A DNA stretch of 64,000 nucleotides, from the NCBI GenBank assembly GCA_028696455.1, contig JAQVGZ010000004.1, positions 26,430 through 90,429 of the forward strand, read 5' to 3'. Below are positions 35,832 through 45,515 of this stretch, piece after piece (position 1 is the first letter of the stretch; each line of letters starts with the position of its first letter). The notes beneath the pieces were generated by a model. The model was not told the origin of the DNA, did no database searches, and was given only the letters and a program-made list of their open reading frames with translations. The position numbers and the translations under genes were made by a program. The DNA is from Desulfotomaculaceae bacterium. Its GTDB lineage: Bacteria > Bacillota > Desulfotomaculia > Desulfotomaculales > Pelotomaculaceae.

Positions 35832-37025
35832 TTAATAAATTCTTTCCATTAGAGTTGTTATCCTGTCCATGCCTTCTCTGATATTGTCCATAGAAACAGC
35901 ATAAGATAGGCGAAGACAGCTATCATTTCCAAAAGCAACACCAGGTACTACTGCTACTTGTGTTTCTTCCAAAAGGACTGTAGCCAGGTCAGTGGCGCAG
36001 TTAATAACTGATCCTTTAAACGTTTTTTTGAAATATGACTTTACATTGGGGAATAAGTAAAAGGCGCCGCCCGGTCGGTTACAGGTGATTCCTGGAATAG
36101 ACAGTAATCGTTCCAGCATGTAGTTTCTCCGCTGGGTATACTCCTCAACCATTCTATTAATAGGTTCTTGATCCCCACATAGTGCTGCCACACTGGCCGC
36201 CTGAGCAATAGATGTTGGGTTTGAGGTAGAATGGCTTTGCAAACTGGCCATAGCACTTGCCACGGATGATGGAGCGGCAGCGTAACCAATCCGCCACCCG
36301 GTCATAGCGTAAGCTTTGGAAACAGCGTTAATAACTACCGTACGCTCTTTCAAGTCAGGCGAAATTGATGCAATACTAACGTGGCGGAGTCCGTCATAGA
36401 GTATTTTCTCATATACTTCGTCGGAAATAATTGTAATGTCATGCCTGACAATAACCTCTCCCAGTGCCCTTAGCTCTGCTTCAGAATACACCGCACCAGT
36501 TGGATTACCCGGGGTGTTTAAAATTAACAGACGAGTGCGCTGGTTAATAACAGACTCCAGCTCTGCCGGTGTTATCTTAAAACCGTTAATCTCCTGTGTT
36601 TCCACTATTTTTGCTTCGGCGCCGGCCAGCTTTATTTGTTCTAAATAACTTACCCAGTACGGAGCGGGCAATATAACCTCATCACCTGCATGAACAAGGA
36701 CCTGAATGGCGTTGAAAAGAGAATGCTTGGCGCCGGCAGAAGCAACGATTTGGGATGGTTGATATTCCAGACCCTGATCAACTTTAAATTTGCTACATAT
36801 TGCCTCTTTTAATTCATTAGTACCCGCAACTGGCGTATATTTGGTCATACCGCTCCAAATAGCAGCTACAGCAGCATGTTTAATATGATCAGGGGTGTCA
36901 AAATCCGGTTCTCCTGCCCCAAAGCCCACTACACTTATACCACTTGCTTTCATGGCTTTAGCCTTTGCATCTATTGACATGGTCGGGGACGGGTTGAGCA
37001 TAAGCGCTCTATCGGATAATCTCAT
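35832..37025 (-). CDS. aspC: Aspartate aminotransferase
   Basis: A 397-residue class I aminotransferase of subgroup I-gamma, moving the amino group of aspartate to 2-oxoglutarate. Typical features: GFGAGEPDFDTPDHIK, NTPGNPTGAVYSE, IISDEVYEKILYDG, the PLP lysine in NAVSKAYAMTGWRIGY, and RLSYAVS near the end. ATG 37025 is preferred to the upstream alternative because AAGGAGGAG lies about 7 nt before it. The gene appears monocistronic. Some relatives also transaminate prephenate. Confidence 0.93.
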   Translation of the reverse strand: MRLSDRALMLNPSPTMSIDAKAKAMKASGISVVGFGAGEPDFDTPDHIKHAAVAAIWSGMTKYTPVAGTNELKEAICSKFKVDQGLEYQPSQIVASAGAKHSLFNAIQVLVHAGDEVILPAPYWVSYLEQIKLAGAEAKIVETQEINGFKITPAELESVINQRTRLLILNTPGNPTGAVYSEAELRALGEVIVRHDITIISDEVYEKILYDGLRHVSIASISPDLKERTVVINAVSKAYAMTGWRIGYAAAPSSVASAMASLQSHSTSNPTSIAQAASVAALCGDQEPINRMVEEYTQRRNYMLERLLSIPGITCNRPGGAFYLFPNVKSYFKKTFKGSVINCATDLATVLLEETQVAVVPGVAFGNDSCLRLSYAVSMDNIREGMDRITTLMERIY

Positions 37026-37299
37026 CCTAATACTCCTCCTTAGTAAATAACCCACAAAAATATATTCTTATGCTAAATCTAAATATATATGACATTTTAT
37101 CTATTGCTGGCCAAAATATCTACTAATACATTTTACCATCATGCATGAAAGTTGCAACAATATCATAATGTATTACATAAATATTCACAGTTTCAGTATA
37201 TGACTATTGCAATAATGGCCAATATTAACATCAAATGTAAATCGTACTAAAGAATAAATATAAATTGGGAGCTTATTACATTAGCCTGACAGATACGTA
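37026..37299. other. AT-rich region upstream of aspC
   Basis: Between the aspC start and the dapF terminator. Strongly AT-rich, no ORF with a ribosome binding site; it presumably carries the aspC promoter. Confidence 0.4.
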
Positions 37300-37343
37300 C
37301 AAAAAAGCGGGCAGGTTACCATTATGTACACCGCTCGCTTTTA
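37300..37343 (-). terminator. Intrinsic terminator after dapF
   Basis: On the minus strand GCGAGCGGT pairs imperfectly with ACCTGCCCGC, followed by TTTTTT. It lies just past the dapF stop codon. Confidence 0.75.
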
Positions 37344-37364
37344 GCGATTAAATATACTATATAT

Positions 37365-38204
37365 TTACAGCACCTGGTACTCTCCGGTAAAAACTTCTTC
37401 AGCAGGGCCAGTCATATAGACATGATTATCCGCACCCCACTCAATTAGTAACTCTCCGGTCTTTAAATGTACCGTCACCCGTCTGCTGGTAAAACCATTC
37501 AGCGCACAGGCGACTACCGCAGCGCAGGCCCCAGTCCCGCATGCCATAGTCTCCCCGGCGCCTCTTTCCCAGACTCTCATTTTAATTTCTTTAAGATTTA
37601 CCAATTGAATAAACTCAACGTTTGTCCTGTTGGGAAACGCACTGTGTCTCTCCAGGACAGGACCGACCACAGACAGGGGGATACGTTCCACATCTGGAAC
37701 TACAACAATGCAGTGAGGGTTACCCATCGATACCGCAGTAACCTGATAGGTGATCCCACCGGCCTCCAGCGGTTCACTGATAACCCGGCCAGAAGGTCCA
37801 GTCATTGGTATTTCCAGGCGGTCCAGATGTGGTTCCCCCATGTCAACCCGGACCAGTTTTACCTGATCATTGGCGGTGATCAATTCGGTATGCAGGATAC
37901 CGGCAAGGGTATCCACCTTGATCTGATTTTTATTGACAAGGCCGTGTTCAAAAAGGTACTTGGCCGCACATCGGATCGCATTTCCGCACATTTCTGCCTC
38001 ACTACCGTCCGGGTTAAAAATGCGCATTTTAACATCGGCGGTTTCCGATGGGAGAAGCACTACCAGGCCATCAGCACCAATGCCATAGTGCCGGTCACAC
38101 AAACGTAAGGCAAGTTTTGACAAATCTCTTGTTTCTATATTTTCCTCGAAACAGTCTACCAAAATAAAATCGTTACCCAGACCATGTACCTTAGTAAATC
38201 GCAA
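37365..38204 (-). CDS. dapF: Diaminopimelate epimerase
   Basis: This 279-residue enzyme converts LL- to meso-diaminopimelate for lysine and peptidoglycan. Both active-site cysteines are present: [13 protein letters not shown] (first) and [16 protein letters not shown] (second). [13 protein letters not shown] opens the protein. The start is TTG 38204 with GGGAGG about 8 nt upstream. It is followed by its own terminator and lies 50 bp from the P-type ATPase gene, which is transcribed in the same direction and may feed into it. Confidence 0.96.
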   Translation of the reverse strand: MRFTKVHGLGNDFILVDCFEENIETRDLSKLALRLCDRHYGIGADGLVVLLPSETADVKMRIFNPDGSEAEMCGNAIRCAAKYLFEHGLVNKNQIKVDTLAGILHTELITANDQVKLVRVDMGEPHLDRLEIPMTGPSGRVISEPLEAGGITYQVTAVSMGNPHCIVVVPDVERIPLSVVGPVLERHSAFPNRTNVEFIQLVNLKEIKMRVWERGAGETMACGTGACAAVVACALNGFTSRRVTVHLKTGELLIEWGADNHVYMTGPAEEVFTGEYQVL

Positions 38205-38253
38205 GTTAATGCCTCCCTACCAATATAACAAATTTTATTATATTTTATCTCAA

Positions 38254-40989
38254 TTAAACTTTTAAGAACATTACTTTTTTCCCGGCTCTGCTCGTCAGAT
38301 GGCGATGCAGGGCAACCAGGACAGCAGGCGCCGCTGCTATCACTAAAATACAAGCCCAGTGCAACCTGCTCATGTGTACAGTGTCAAAGCTCAACTGCAT
38401 TAATGGCACGTAGTTTAATAACAGTTGGAGGAAAGCTGAAATCAACACTGCCCCAGCAAGTGATAAACTCGATAATAATCTCTTTTCAAAAACAGCTTGT
38501 TCCACTGACTGGCAATTGAAAATAAAGTTTAACTGGCAAAAGACAAGCGTATTAAAAACCATAGTGCTGACTAGCGCTTCACCCCCCAGGGACAGGCCGA
38601 TCCAGAAGACTATCAGGGAGCATAAACTGATTATTAGCCCCCTGGTGACAATGTGACTGGTCAGGCCATGAGCAATAATACTTATAGCACTGTAATCTGG
38701 ATGGCGGGGAGTGCGCTTCATAACATTATGTTTACTGTAACCCATTCCCATCACTATTGCCGGGAGAGTGCCGGCAATCAAACCAAACCAAAGGATCTGT
38801 ACCGGTGTTAATAACCCAGGTTGCCCCGCTAGAGCAGCAGCAAGCACAGTTAAGACCAAACCAGCGCTGCCGGAAAGCAAATACCGAATTGCTTTCCGGA
38901 CGTTGGCATAGTAAGCCTTTCCTTCCTTGATTGCTGTGACAACATCACTAAATCGTTCATTGGCCAGAATTATATCCGCGACCTCTTTGGTTACATCAGC
39001 GCTGGTAATACCCATTGCGATCCCAATGTTGGCTGCTTTGATCGCTGGTGCGTCATCTATTCCACTGCCGACTGTAGCTACCACCTGCCCTGTTTTTTTC
39101 AAGGCCTGGATCACCCGCAGCCTTTGTTCTGGTGAAACCCTGGCATATACTGAAACCTGGCTTACCAGTTCAAGCAGCTGTCCCTCAGTCATATGATCCA
39201 GGTCAGTTCCGGTTAGCACTTTTTCATTAATAATTCCCAGCTTGTCTGCTAATGACTGCGCTGTTGACTGGTGATCACCGGTCAGAAGTACCGCCCTTAT
39301 TCCCGCCCGGCGAATGCTTTGCATAGCTTTGCCCGTGTCCGGCCTGAGTACATCGGTAATTCCGGCCAGGCCCAGAAAGACCAACTCCTGTTCTAAATAC
39401 TTATCAGAATAATCCACAATACCAGTAGGTAACGCACGCCAGGCAAGGGCCAGTACCTGCTGGGAATCCGCCGCCATTAAATCAATTTGCTGAAGCAGTA
39501 CCTCCCGCTCCCGGATGGATAGAGGCGAAGCCTTGCCATTCTTGTAGGTATGAGTACATAAACTCAAAACTATTTCAGGTGCGCCCTTGACGTAGACATC
39601 CATTTCTCCTGCGGGCCGTCGGTATACCACCGTCATTCGCTTGCGTTCTGAACTAAAGGGTAGTTCGGCTAACCGTTGCTCTTTTAGTTCTATTTTTTCG
39701 CGCCAAAAACCTGCCTTGGCGGCCATTACCAGAAGAGCCCCTTCCGTGGATTCTCCCTTTATAGACCACCCTCTGAACGGACGATTATCTGCTATCCCCC
39801 TAAAAATCCCGGTGACATCGATATCCCCCCGTTTCAAAAGGGCATTATTACATAGCGCTGCTGCTTTCATAAATAAGTGAAAATGTGAGCTACGCCTGTC
39901 TAATGAACGGCTAAAGGTACCCTTGGGATCATAACCCTCTCCGCTGACCTGAAGTATATGTCCACCTAAATAAACCTGACGTACGGTCATTTCATTTTTA
40001 GTGAGCGTTCCGGTTTTACCCGTACAAAGCACTGTAGTGCTACCGAGGCTTTCTATTGACGATAATTTGCGTATAAAAATTTTACAGTTGATCAGGCGCT
40101 TTACCCCACCAACCTGAGCCAGGTTCGGTAACGCCGGCAAATCCCAGGGACCGGCTGTTACTGCTAAACAGATCCCCAGCAGGAGCATTTGGCTAGTCTC
40201 CCCGCTGCTGCTTGTTCCCAGTGCAACTATAATCAAGCAGGCAAGAAGGAAAGGAACCGACAATGTCCTGTTCATTTGCGCCAGTTGGCTCTGGAGCGGT
40301 GTTCCCTCTTTACAGTTGGCCTTGTGTACGGCTTTATTAAATATGCCGGTCTGATGGATTACTATACCACGGCCGCTTCCCGCGGTGACCGCTGTTCCTT
40401 GATAAGCCATGTTGACAGTATCTTCAAGGGGCAGTTCAAAATCTGATAGTGGCCCGGCTGCTTTACCAACCGGACAGGACTTGCCAGTCAGCGTCAATTC
40501 ATCAATTATTAGCCGGTCTGCCTCTAGCAAGCGTATGTCAGCCGGAACCAGGGCACCCTTTTCAAGCAAAACAAGATCACCCGGAACAAGCTCAGACGCA
40601 GGTATCTTACGTTCCCGGCCATTCCTGATCACCTTGGCGTTAGCCGCAGTAAATTGTCTAAAAACTGTTTTTAAGCGTTCAGAGAGGCATTCCACAATAA
40701 AACCCAAAACTGCCCTGGCTGTTATAATAATTATAATCATAACCGCCTGAGGATAGGCGCCGGACAGTCCTAAATAAGCGCTTATAACCAGTAAGATTAC
40801 GATTAGATAACTATTAAACTGATTGATAAGGAGGTTCCAAAGCGGCATCCCGATTGCCCTGAATATTTTGTCTGAACTAAATCTAGCTCTTCTTGCCTTG
40901 GCATCGCGCTCAGACAGCCCAATCATTACGTCAGTTTGCAATTGTTCTGCAATCTCTTGCTGGGTTAAGGAGTGCCAATGCCTGGACAT
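38254..40989 (-). CDS. P-type cation ATPase pseudoenzyme
   Basis: A 911-residue protein with the complete layout of a Ca2+/cation P2-type ATPase: cation_ATPase_N, membrane helices, A, P and N domains, and C-terminal helices. The N-domain still has FSSERKRMTVV and KGAPE (468-472), and TGD is kept (570-572). The catalytic residues are gone: DKTGT is GKTGT (Gly324 for the phosphorylated Asp, codon GGT at 40018-40020); TGES is TGKS (168-171); PEGL is PWDL (281-284); GDGxND is GSGIDD (Ser642). Ion ligands of M5/M6 are lost too (Ser708, Leu711, Gly736, Ala739, Gly740). The frame is open throughout, so decay is unlikely. It should not pump ions; a sensing or scaffold role is possible. ATG 40989 follows GAGGTGA. 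Confidence 0.9.
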   Translation of the reverse strand: MSRHWHSLTQQEIAEQLQTDVMIGLSERDAKARRARFSSDKIFRAIGMPLWNLLINQFNSYLIVILLVISAYLGLSGAYPQAVMIIIIITARAVLGFIVECLSERLKTVFRQFTAANAKVIRNGRERKIPASELVPGDLVLLEKGALVPADIRLLEADRLIIDELTLTGKSCPVGKAAGPLSDFELPLEDTVNMAYQGTAVTAGSGRGIVIHQTGIFNKAVHKANCKEGTPLQSQLAQMNRTLSVPFLLACLIIVALGTSSSGETSQMLLLGICLAVTAGPWDLPALPNLAQVGGVKRLINCKIFIRKLSSIESLGSTTVLCTGKTGTLTKNEMTVRQVYLGGHILQVSGEGYDPKGTFSRSLDRRSSHFHLFMKAAALCNNALLKRGDIDVTGIFRGIADNRPFRGWSIKGESTEGALLVMAAKAGFWREKIELKEQRLAELPFSSERKRMTVVYRRPAGEMDVYVKGAPEIVLSLCTHTYKNGKASPLSIREREVLLQQIDLMAADSQQVLALAWRALPTGIVDYSDKYLEQELVFLGLAGITDVLRPDTGKAMQSIRRAGIRAVLLTGDHQSTAQSLADKLGIINEKVLTGTDLDHMTEGQLLELVSQVSVYARVSPEQRLRVIQALKKTGQVVATVGSGIDDAPAIKAANIGIAMGITSADVTKEVADIILANERFSDVVTAIKEGKAYYANVRKAIRYLLSGSAGLVLTVLAAALAGQPGLLTPVQILWFGLIAGTLPAIVMGMGYSKHNVMKRTPRHPDYSAISIIAHGLTSHIVTRGLIISLCSLIVFWIGLSLGGEALVSTMVFNTLVFCQLNFIFNCQSVEQAVFEKRLLSSLSLAGAVLISAFLQLLLNYVPLMQLSFDTVHMSRLHWACILVIAAAPAVLVALHRHLTSRAGKKVMFLKV

Positions 40990-41189
40990 AGTAGGCTCAC
41001 CTCTCATCCAAAAATTACCTATATATCATGTTTATTCCTTTAAGATAAGAATAATGCTTTAAATATGTAAGCAATTTTTTACCCGGGCAGAATTAATTAT
41101 CTATTTTTCTTTAATTTCAAGTAGAGGATATTGTAAAATAGATTATGTGCGACTGATACATTATGCATCTAAAAGTGGAGGATAGTAAC

Positions 41190-42989
41190 ATGCCTTATGA
41201 TGGCCTGGTCCTGGCGGCAATAACTAGAGAGCTGCAGGAAAAACTGACCGGCGGGCGGATTGACCGCATACACCAGCCCACCAAAGATGAAGTCATTCTG
41301 GTAGTGCGCCGGCCAGGGTTCCGGGGCCGCCTGCTTCTGTCAGCCAATGCCCGGAGCGCACGGGTCCACCTGACCAGGACCACTCGAGAAAACCCTGCCG
41401 CTGCCCCTGTTTTCTGTATGGTTTTGCGCAAGCACCTGGAGGGCGGTCGGATTATTAGTATGCGGCAGCCCGGGCTGGAAAGGGTACTGGTCATTCGGGT
41501 CGAATCGCGAGATGAGCTGGGACGCCAGTCATATAAACAGCTCATTTGTGAAATCATGGGCAAGCACAGCAATATCCTCCTGGTTGAACCTGTTACAAAT
41601 GTCATTATAGATGGCATTAAACGTTATACGCACGCTGTCAGCAGGCACCGGGAAGTTTTACCCGGGCAGCCCTACCTGCCCCCGCCCTTCCAGAATAAAC
41701 TAAACCCGCTGCTCCTTAATGAAGAAGAGTTCCGCCAGCACTGCCTTGATGTGCCTCTGGAAACCACTCTCCTGGAACTGCTGCAGGGCGGATTTGAGGG
41801 GCTGAGCAAAGTCACCTGCCGGGAAATTATTGATCGAGCCAACCTGACGCCGGACGTTCTGCTAGATCACTGTGGCGAATACGAACTCCGCTCCCTGTGG
41901 GAACCCTTTCATCAAATTATGGCCCTGACCCGTAATGGCCGCTTCGTGCCCTGCCTAACCTGCGGTAAAAAGAGCAAGGCCATGGATTTTGCCGCCCTCG
42001 AACTTACACACACAGGGCTAGCCATAAAGCACGGAGAAATGAACGATCTGGTGGATCAGTTCTTCTATGAGCGGGAGCAGGCTGAAGTAATCAATAAGGA
42101 GCGAAACCATGTTATAGCAGTTTTAAAAAAAGAAATGTCACGGTTGGAAAAAAAGCTGGACTTGTATCGGGCAAGCCTGAAAGCTACTGCTGAGGCCAAT
42201 AAATTTAAGCTGTACGGGGAATTACTTACCGCTAATCTCTACCGGCTGAAGCAGGGGCAACCGGAGGCCTGCCTGGAAAACTATTATGAATCAAGAGAAC
42301 AGATCGTGACCATCCCCCTGGAACGCCACCGCTCACCATCGGAAAACGCCCAGCGTTATTTTAAAAAATACATCAAAGCCAGAAACACGCGCACCGCCCT
42401 AGAACCAAGGATTGCCGACGCCCGTGAAGAAATGCTCTATCTGGAAGGGGTTAAAACCGATCTCGAGCAGGCGGGCAGTTTGCCGGAACTGGCAGAAATA
42501 AAGCAGGAGTTAGCCGAGCAGGGCTATCTTAAAAGTCCCCCTCCCTCACCGGGGGGTAAAAAAAAGAAAAAAGAGCGGCTGTTGCCAAAACCCCTTTCTT
42601 TTGTCTCCTCCGACGGCATGCAAATACTGGTCGGGAAAAACAACAAACAAAATGACTATCTGACCTTAAAGTTAGCCCGGGAGAATGATCTTTGGCTACA
42701 CACCAAGGACATTCATGGTTCTCATGTGATCATCAGAACCGAAGGCAAAGAAATATCCGCCTCTACCCTGACCGAGGCGGCCGCGCTGGCAGCGTTTTTC
42801 AGTAAAGGGCGCAGCTCAACAAATGTTCCGGTGGATTACACGCTCAAAAAGCATGTCAGTAAGCCCAAAGGCGCGCGGCCGGGTATGGTCATTTACCGGC
42901 AGCAAAGAACGATTATAGCAATGCCTGATGAAAAATTGGTGGAAGAGCTTGGCGACCGCTCCAGAGAAGAAGGCAAAATTAAGGGTTAA
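41190..42989 (+). CDS. rqcH: Ribosome quality control factor RqcH (NFACT)
   Basis: A 599-residue Rqc2/NEMF-family protein, formerly called fibronectin-binding protein. RqcH binds stalled 50S subunits and adds alanine tails to nascent chains. NFACT-N (MPYDGLVLAAITREL, GGRIDRIHQPTKDEV), a long coiled-coil middle (about 280-420) and the C-terminal NFACT-R domain (NDYLTLKLARENDLWLHTKD, GSHVIIRTEG and PKGARPGMVIYRQQRT) are visible. ATG 41190 has GGAGGATA before it; an ATG 27 bp upstream has no such site. A lysine-rich linker lies near residue 455. Confidence 0.93.
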   Translation: MPYDGLVLAAITRELQEKLTGGRIDRIHQPTKDEVILVVRRPGFRGRLLLSANARSARVHLTRTTRENPAAAPVFCMVLRKHLEGGRIISMRQPGLERVLVIRVESRDELGRQSYKQLICEIMGKHSNILLVEPVTNVIIDGIKRYTHAVSRHREVLPGQPYLPPPFQNKLNPLLLNEEEFRQHCLDVPLETTLLELLQGGFEGLSKVTCREIIDRANLTPDVLLDHCGEYELRSLWEPFHQIMALTRNGRFVPCLTCGKKSKAMDFAALELTHTGLAIKHGEMNDLVDQFFYEREQAEVINKERNHVIAVLKKEMSRLEKKLDLYRASLKATAEANKFKLYGELLTANLYRLKQGQPEACLENYYESREQIVTIPLERHRSPSENAQRYFKKYIKARNTRTALEPRIADAREEMLYLEGVKTDLEQAGSLPELAEIKQELAEQGYLKSPPPSPGGKKKKKERLLPKPLSFVSSDGMQILVGKNNKQNDYLTLKLARENDLWLHTKDIHGSHVIIRTEGKEISASTLTEAAALAAFFSKGRSSTNVPVDYTLKKHVSKPKGARPGMVIYRQQRTIIAMPDEKLVEELGDRSREEGKIKG

Positions 42990-43139
42990 AATTGTATTCA
43001 ACTGAAACAGATTGTGTGGCAGCCCTACTACTTAAATTAGTCCCTGACAGTCCCGCTCATATGTTATTATGGATTTGCCAAAAGCTTCTGTTATCTTAAT
43101 CTGGCTTTTCTATAAATCCAGCCTAAGGGTGATTTTTGC

Positions 43140-43715
43140 TTAAATATTTCTACTACCAGGCTTTACCACCGCCAGACCCTGCCGGCACAGAGGACATTCA
43201 TCAGGAGAATAGGAGAGTACTTCAGTGGTCAGGAGTGCCTCAGTGCGGACACCAAGTTCTATTTTGCCGTTGCTGCGGTCTACGAGCACACCGGCGCCAA
43301 CTACCTCTCCACCAAGCATCCGGATCAGATCGATTACCTCAAGCACCGAGCCGCCGGTGGTGATCACATCCTCAACCACCAACACTTTTTCCCCGGGGGT
43401 AATGAAAAAGCCCCTTCTTAGCTTCATGACCCCTTCTTCCCGTTCGGTAAAAATACTCCGCACGCCAAGCGCATGCGCTACCTCGTAGGACACGATAATG
43501 CCGCCCATAGCCGGGCCAACTACCACAGAAATATTTTCACCGGCAAACCGCCGGGCCAATTCCCCGCAAAGAACCCCTGTATGGTCAGGATGCTGCAAAA
43601 TCATCGCGCACTGAAAATAGCGGTCACTATGAAGGCCTGAGGTTAGCTTGAAATGACCAGTGAGCATGGCCTCGGTTTTTTGAAAAATGGTAATAATCTC
43701 ATCCTTAGTAAGCAA
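43140..43715 (-). CDS. pyrE: Orotate phosphoribosyltransferase
   Basis: This 191-residue enzyme joins orotate and PRPP to OMP. The PRPP loop VLVVEDVITTGGSVLEVI is clear, and LTSGLHSDRYFQCAMI is the substrate-side motif. The C-terminus has two CxxC-like cysteines (CPLCRQG), a feature of a subset of clostridial and archaeal PyrE proteins. The start is TTG 43715 with GGGAGG upstream. It follows pyrF on the minus strand, and this pair is divergent from the pyrR-pyrD operon. Confidence 0.95.
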   Translation of the reverse strand: MLTKDEIITIFQKTEAMLTGHFKLTSGLHSDRYFQCAMILQHPDHTGVLCGELARRFAGENISVVVGPAMGGIIVSYEVAHALGVRSIFTEREEGVMKLRRGFFITPGEKVLVVEDVITTGGSVLEVIDLIRMLGGEVVGAGVLVDRSNGKIELGVRTEALLTTEVLSYSPDECPLCRQGLAVVKPGSRNI

Positions 43716-43759
43716 TTATGTACCTCCCTAAAAAAGTTTCTTAAATACCTAGAGCCTCA

Positions 43760-44479
43760 TTAAGCTCCTATTTCCTGGAGAATCGCCTTGGCGGCCGCGA
43801 CCGGGTCTGGGGCGGCAGTGACCGGCCGGCCGACTACCAGGTAGCTTGCTCCCAACCTGATCGCCTCGCCGGGGGTCATCGTCCGCTTCTGGTCGTTTGC
43901 CGCTGCTCCCAACGGTCGCACCCCCGGAGTGATGATTAAAAAATCTTTCCCACAGGCTTCCCTAATTGCAGTTATTTCCTTTGGTGACGCTACTACACCA
44001 TCCATACCGGCCTCCTTGGCCAGCCTGGCCCAAGCCACGACCCGTTCTTCAATGGTGCCGGGAATACCCAGTTTCTGATTGAACATATCCTCGTCAATAC
44101 TTGTCAAAACAGTAACCGCTATCACCAGAGGGGGCTTGACCCCGGCCTTACCGGCCTCATCCCGTGCAGCATTGGCCGCTTCCTGCATCATTACCGGGCC
44201 TCCGGCTGCGTGCACATTAAATATTGCCGCCCCGTGTCTGGTGAGCGCCCGTGCTGCGCCAGCTACCGTATTCGGGATGTCATGCAACTTTAGGTCGACG
44301 AAAACAGATGCTTTTCTTTCGATCAGGCGGTGCACAGCCTCAGGCCCGGCGCTATTAAAAAGCTGCATGCCCACCTTGAACGCCCCGGTGTAAGGCGCCA
44401 GGGCACTGGCCAGGGCTACCGCTTCATCAACAGTGTTTACATCGAGGGCGACAATTAAAGGATTTTTAATTAAGGGCAC
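43760..44479 (-). CDS. pyrF: Orotidine 5'-phosphate decarboxylase
   Basis: A 239-residue type 1 OMP decarboxylase, making UMP. The catalytic array VFVDLKLHDIPNTV is present, as are IVALDVNTVDEAV at the N-terminus and LIITPGVRPLG and YLVVGRPVTAAPDP in the phosphate-binding end. GTG 44479 is chosen because GGGAGGTGG lies about 6 nt upstream; the ATG 15 bp earlier overlaps that site. It is the first gene of the pyrF-pyrE pair. Confidence 0.95.
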   Translation of the reverse strand: MPLIKNPLIVALDVNTVDEAVALASALAPYTGAFKVGMQLFNSAGPEAVHRLIERKASVFVDLKLHDIPNTVAGAARALTRHGAAIFNVHAAGGPVMMQEAANAARDEAGKAGVKPPLVIAVTVLTSIDEDMFNQKLGIPGTIEERVVAWARLAKEAGMDGVVASPKEITAIREACGKDFLIITPGVRPLGAAANDQKRTMTPGEAIRLGASYLVVGRPVTAAPDPVAAAKAILQEIGA

Positions 44480-44597
44480 TTGTCCACCTCCCATTACAGT
44501 AATACGGTTTATTATTTTGGATAATATTATATATAAGTTTTAGTTTTGTTTCAAAGTTTATCCTATAAAAGATAGTTTTAAAAAAAGTCGTAATGTA

Positions 44598-44631
44598 TTG
44601 ACACCTTCTTTTTTTTTCTATAGACTATAAA
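44598..44631 (+). promoter_or_regulatory. Probable sigma-A promoter of the pyr operon
   Basis: A perfect -35 TTGACA (44598-44603) is followed by an AT-rich -10 area (TAGACT 44621-44626 at 17 bp spacing, overlapping TATAAA at 44626-44631). It is placed about 20 bp before the PyrR leader. Confidence 0.65.
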
Positions 44632-44650
44632 AGATTAAATGACCTTAAAT

Positions 44651-44740
44651 CGGTCCAGAGAGGCCGGTAAGGGATCATAGCTGATGTGTTTTTCTTTTGC
44701 CAACTATGCCTGCTTACCGGTGGTGAGCAGGCTTTTTATT
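44651..44740 (+). promoter_or_regulatory. PyrR-dependent attenuator upstream of pyrR
   Basis: The leader contains CGGTCCAGAGAGGCCGG (44651-44667), which matches the PyrR binding loop (UCCAGAGAGGCU-type). A terminator follows: GCCTGCT and AGCAGGC flank TACCGGTGGTG, with TTTTTATT after it (44708-44740). PyrR bound to UMP would favour the terminator and lower pyr expression. Confidence 0.88.
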
Positions 44741-44756
44741 GCGACATTTAAGGTAA

Positions 44757-45380
<624 letters not shown>

Positions 45381-45425
45381 AAATATCCGGTTCCATCCTT
45401 TAGTAATACGGTCTTTATGAGACCG

Positions 45426-45497
45426 GAAAGGGAAGGACCCAGAAAAACCCTTTCAGGCCTCTGCCGGAATAATAAAAACCAGGCGGGGCTTATTTTT
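45426..45497 (+). promoter_or_regulatory. Second attenuator between pyrR and pyrB
   Basis: GAAAGGG (45426-45432) can pair with CCCTTTC (45448-45454), presenting a loop with CCAGAAAAA that resembles a degenerate PyrR site. The terminator stem GCCTC(T)GCC (45457-45465) with GGCGGGGC (45482-45489) has TTATTTTT after it and lies just before the pyrB ribosome binding site. Bacillus pyr operons have such intercistronic attenuators. Confidence 0.6.
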
Positions 45498-45515
45498 AAA
45501 TTTGGAGGGAAACAA

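Noticed and set aside
37467-38108. A 213-codon open frame on the plus strand
   Set aside because: Antisense to dapF with no RBS and no recognisable family.
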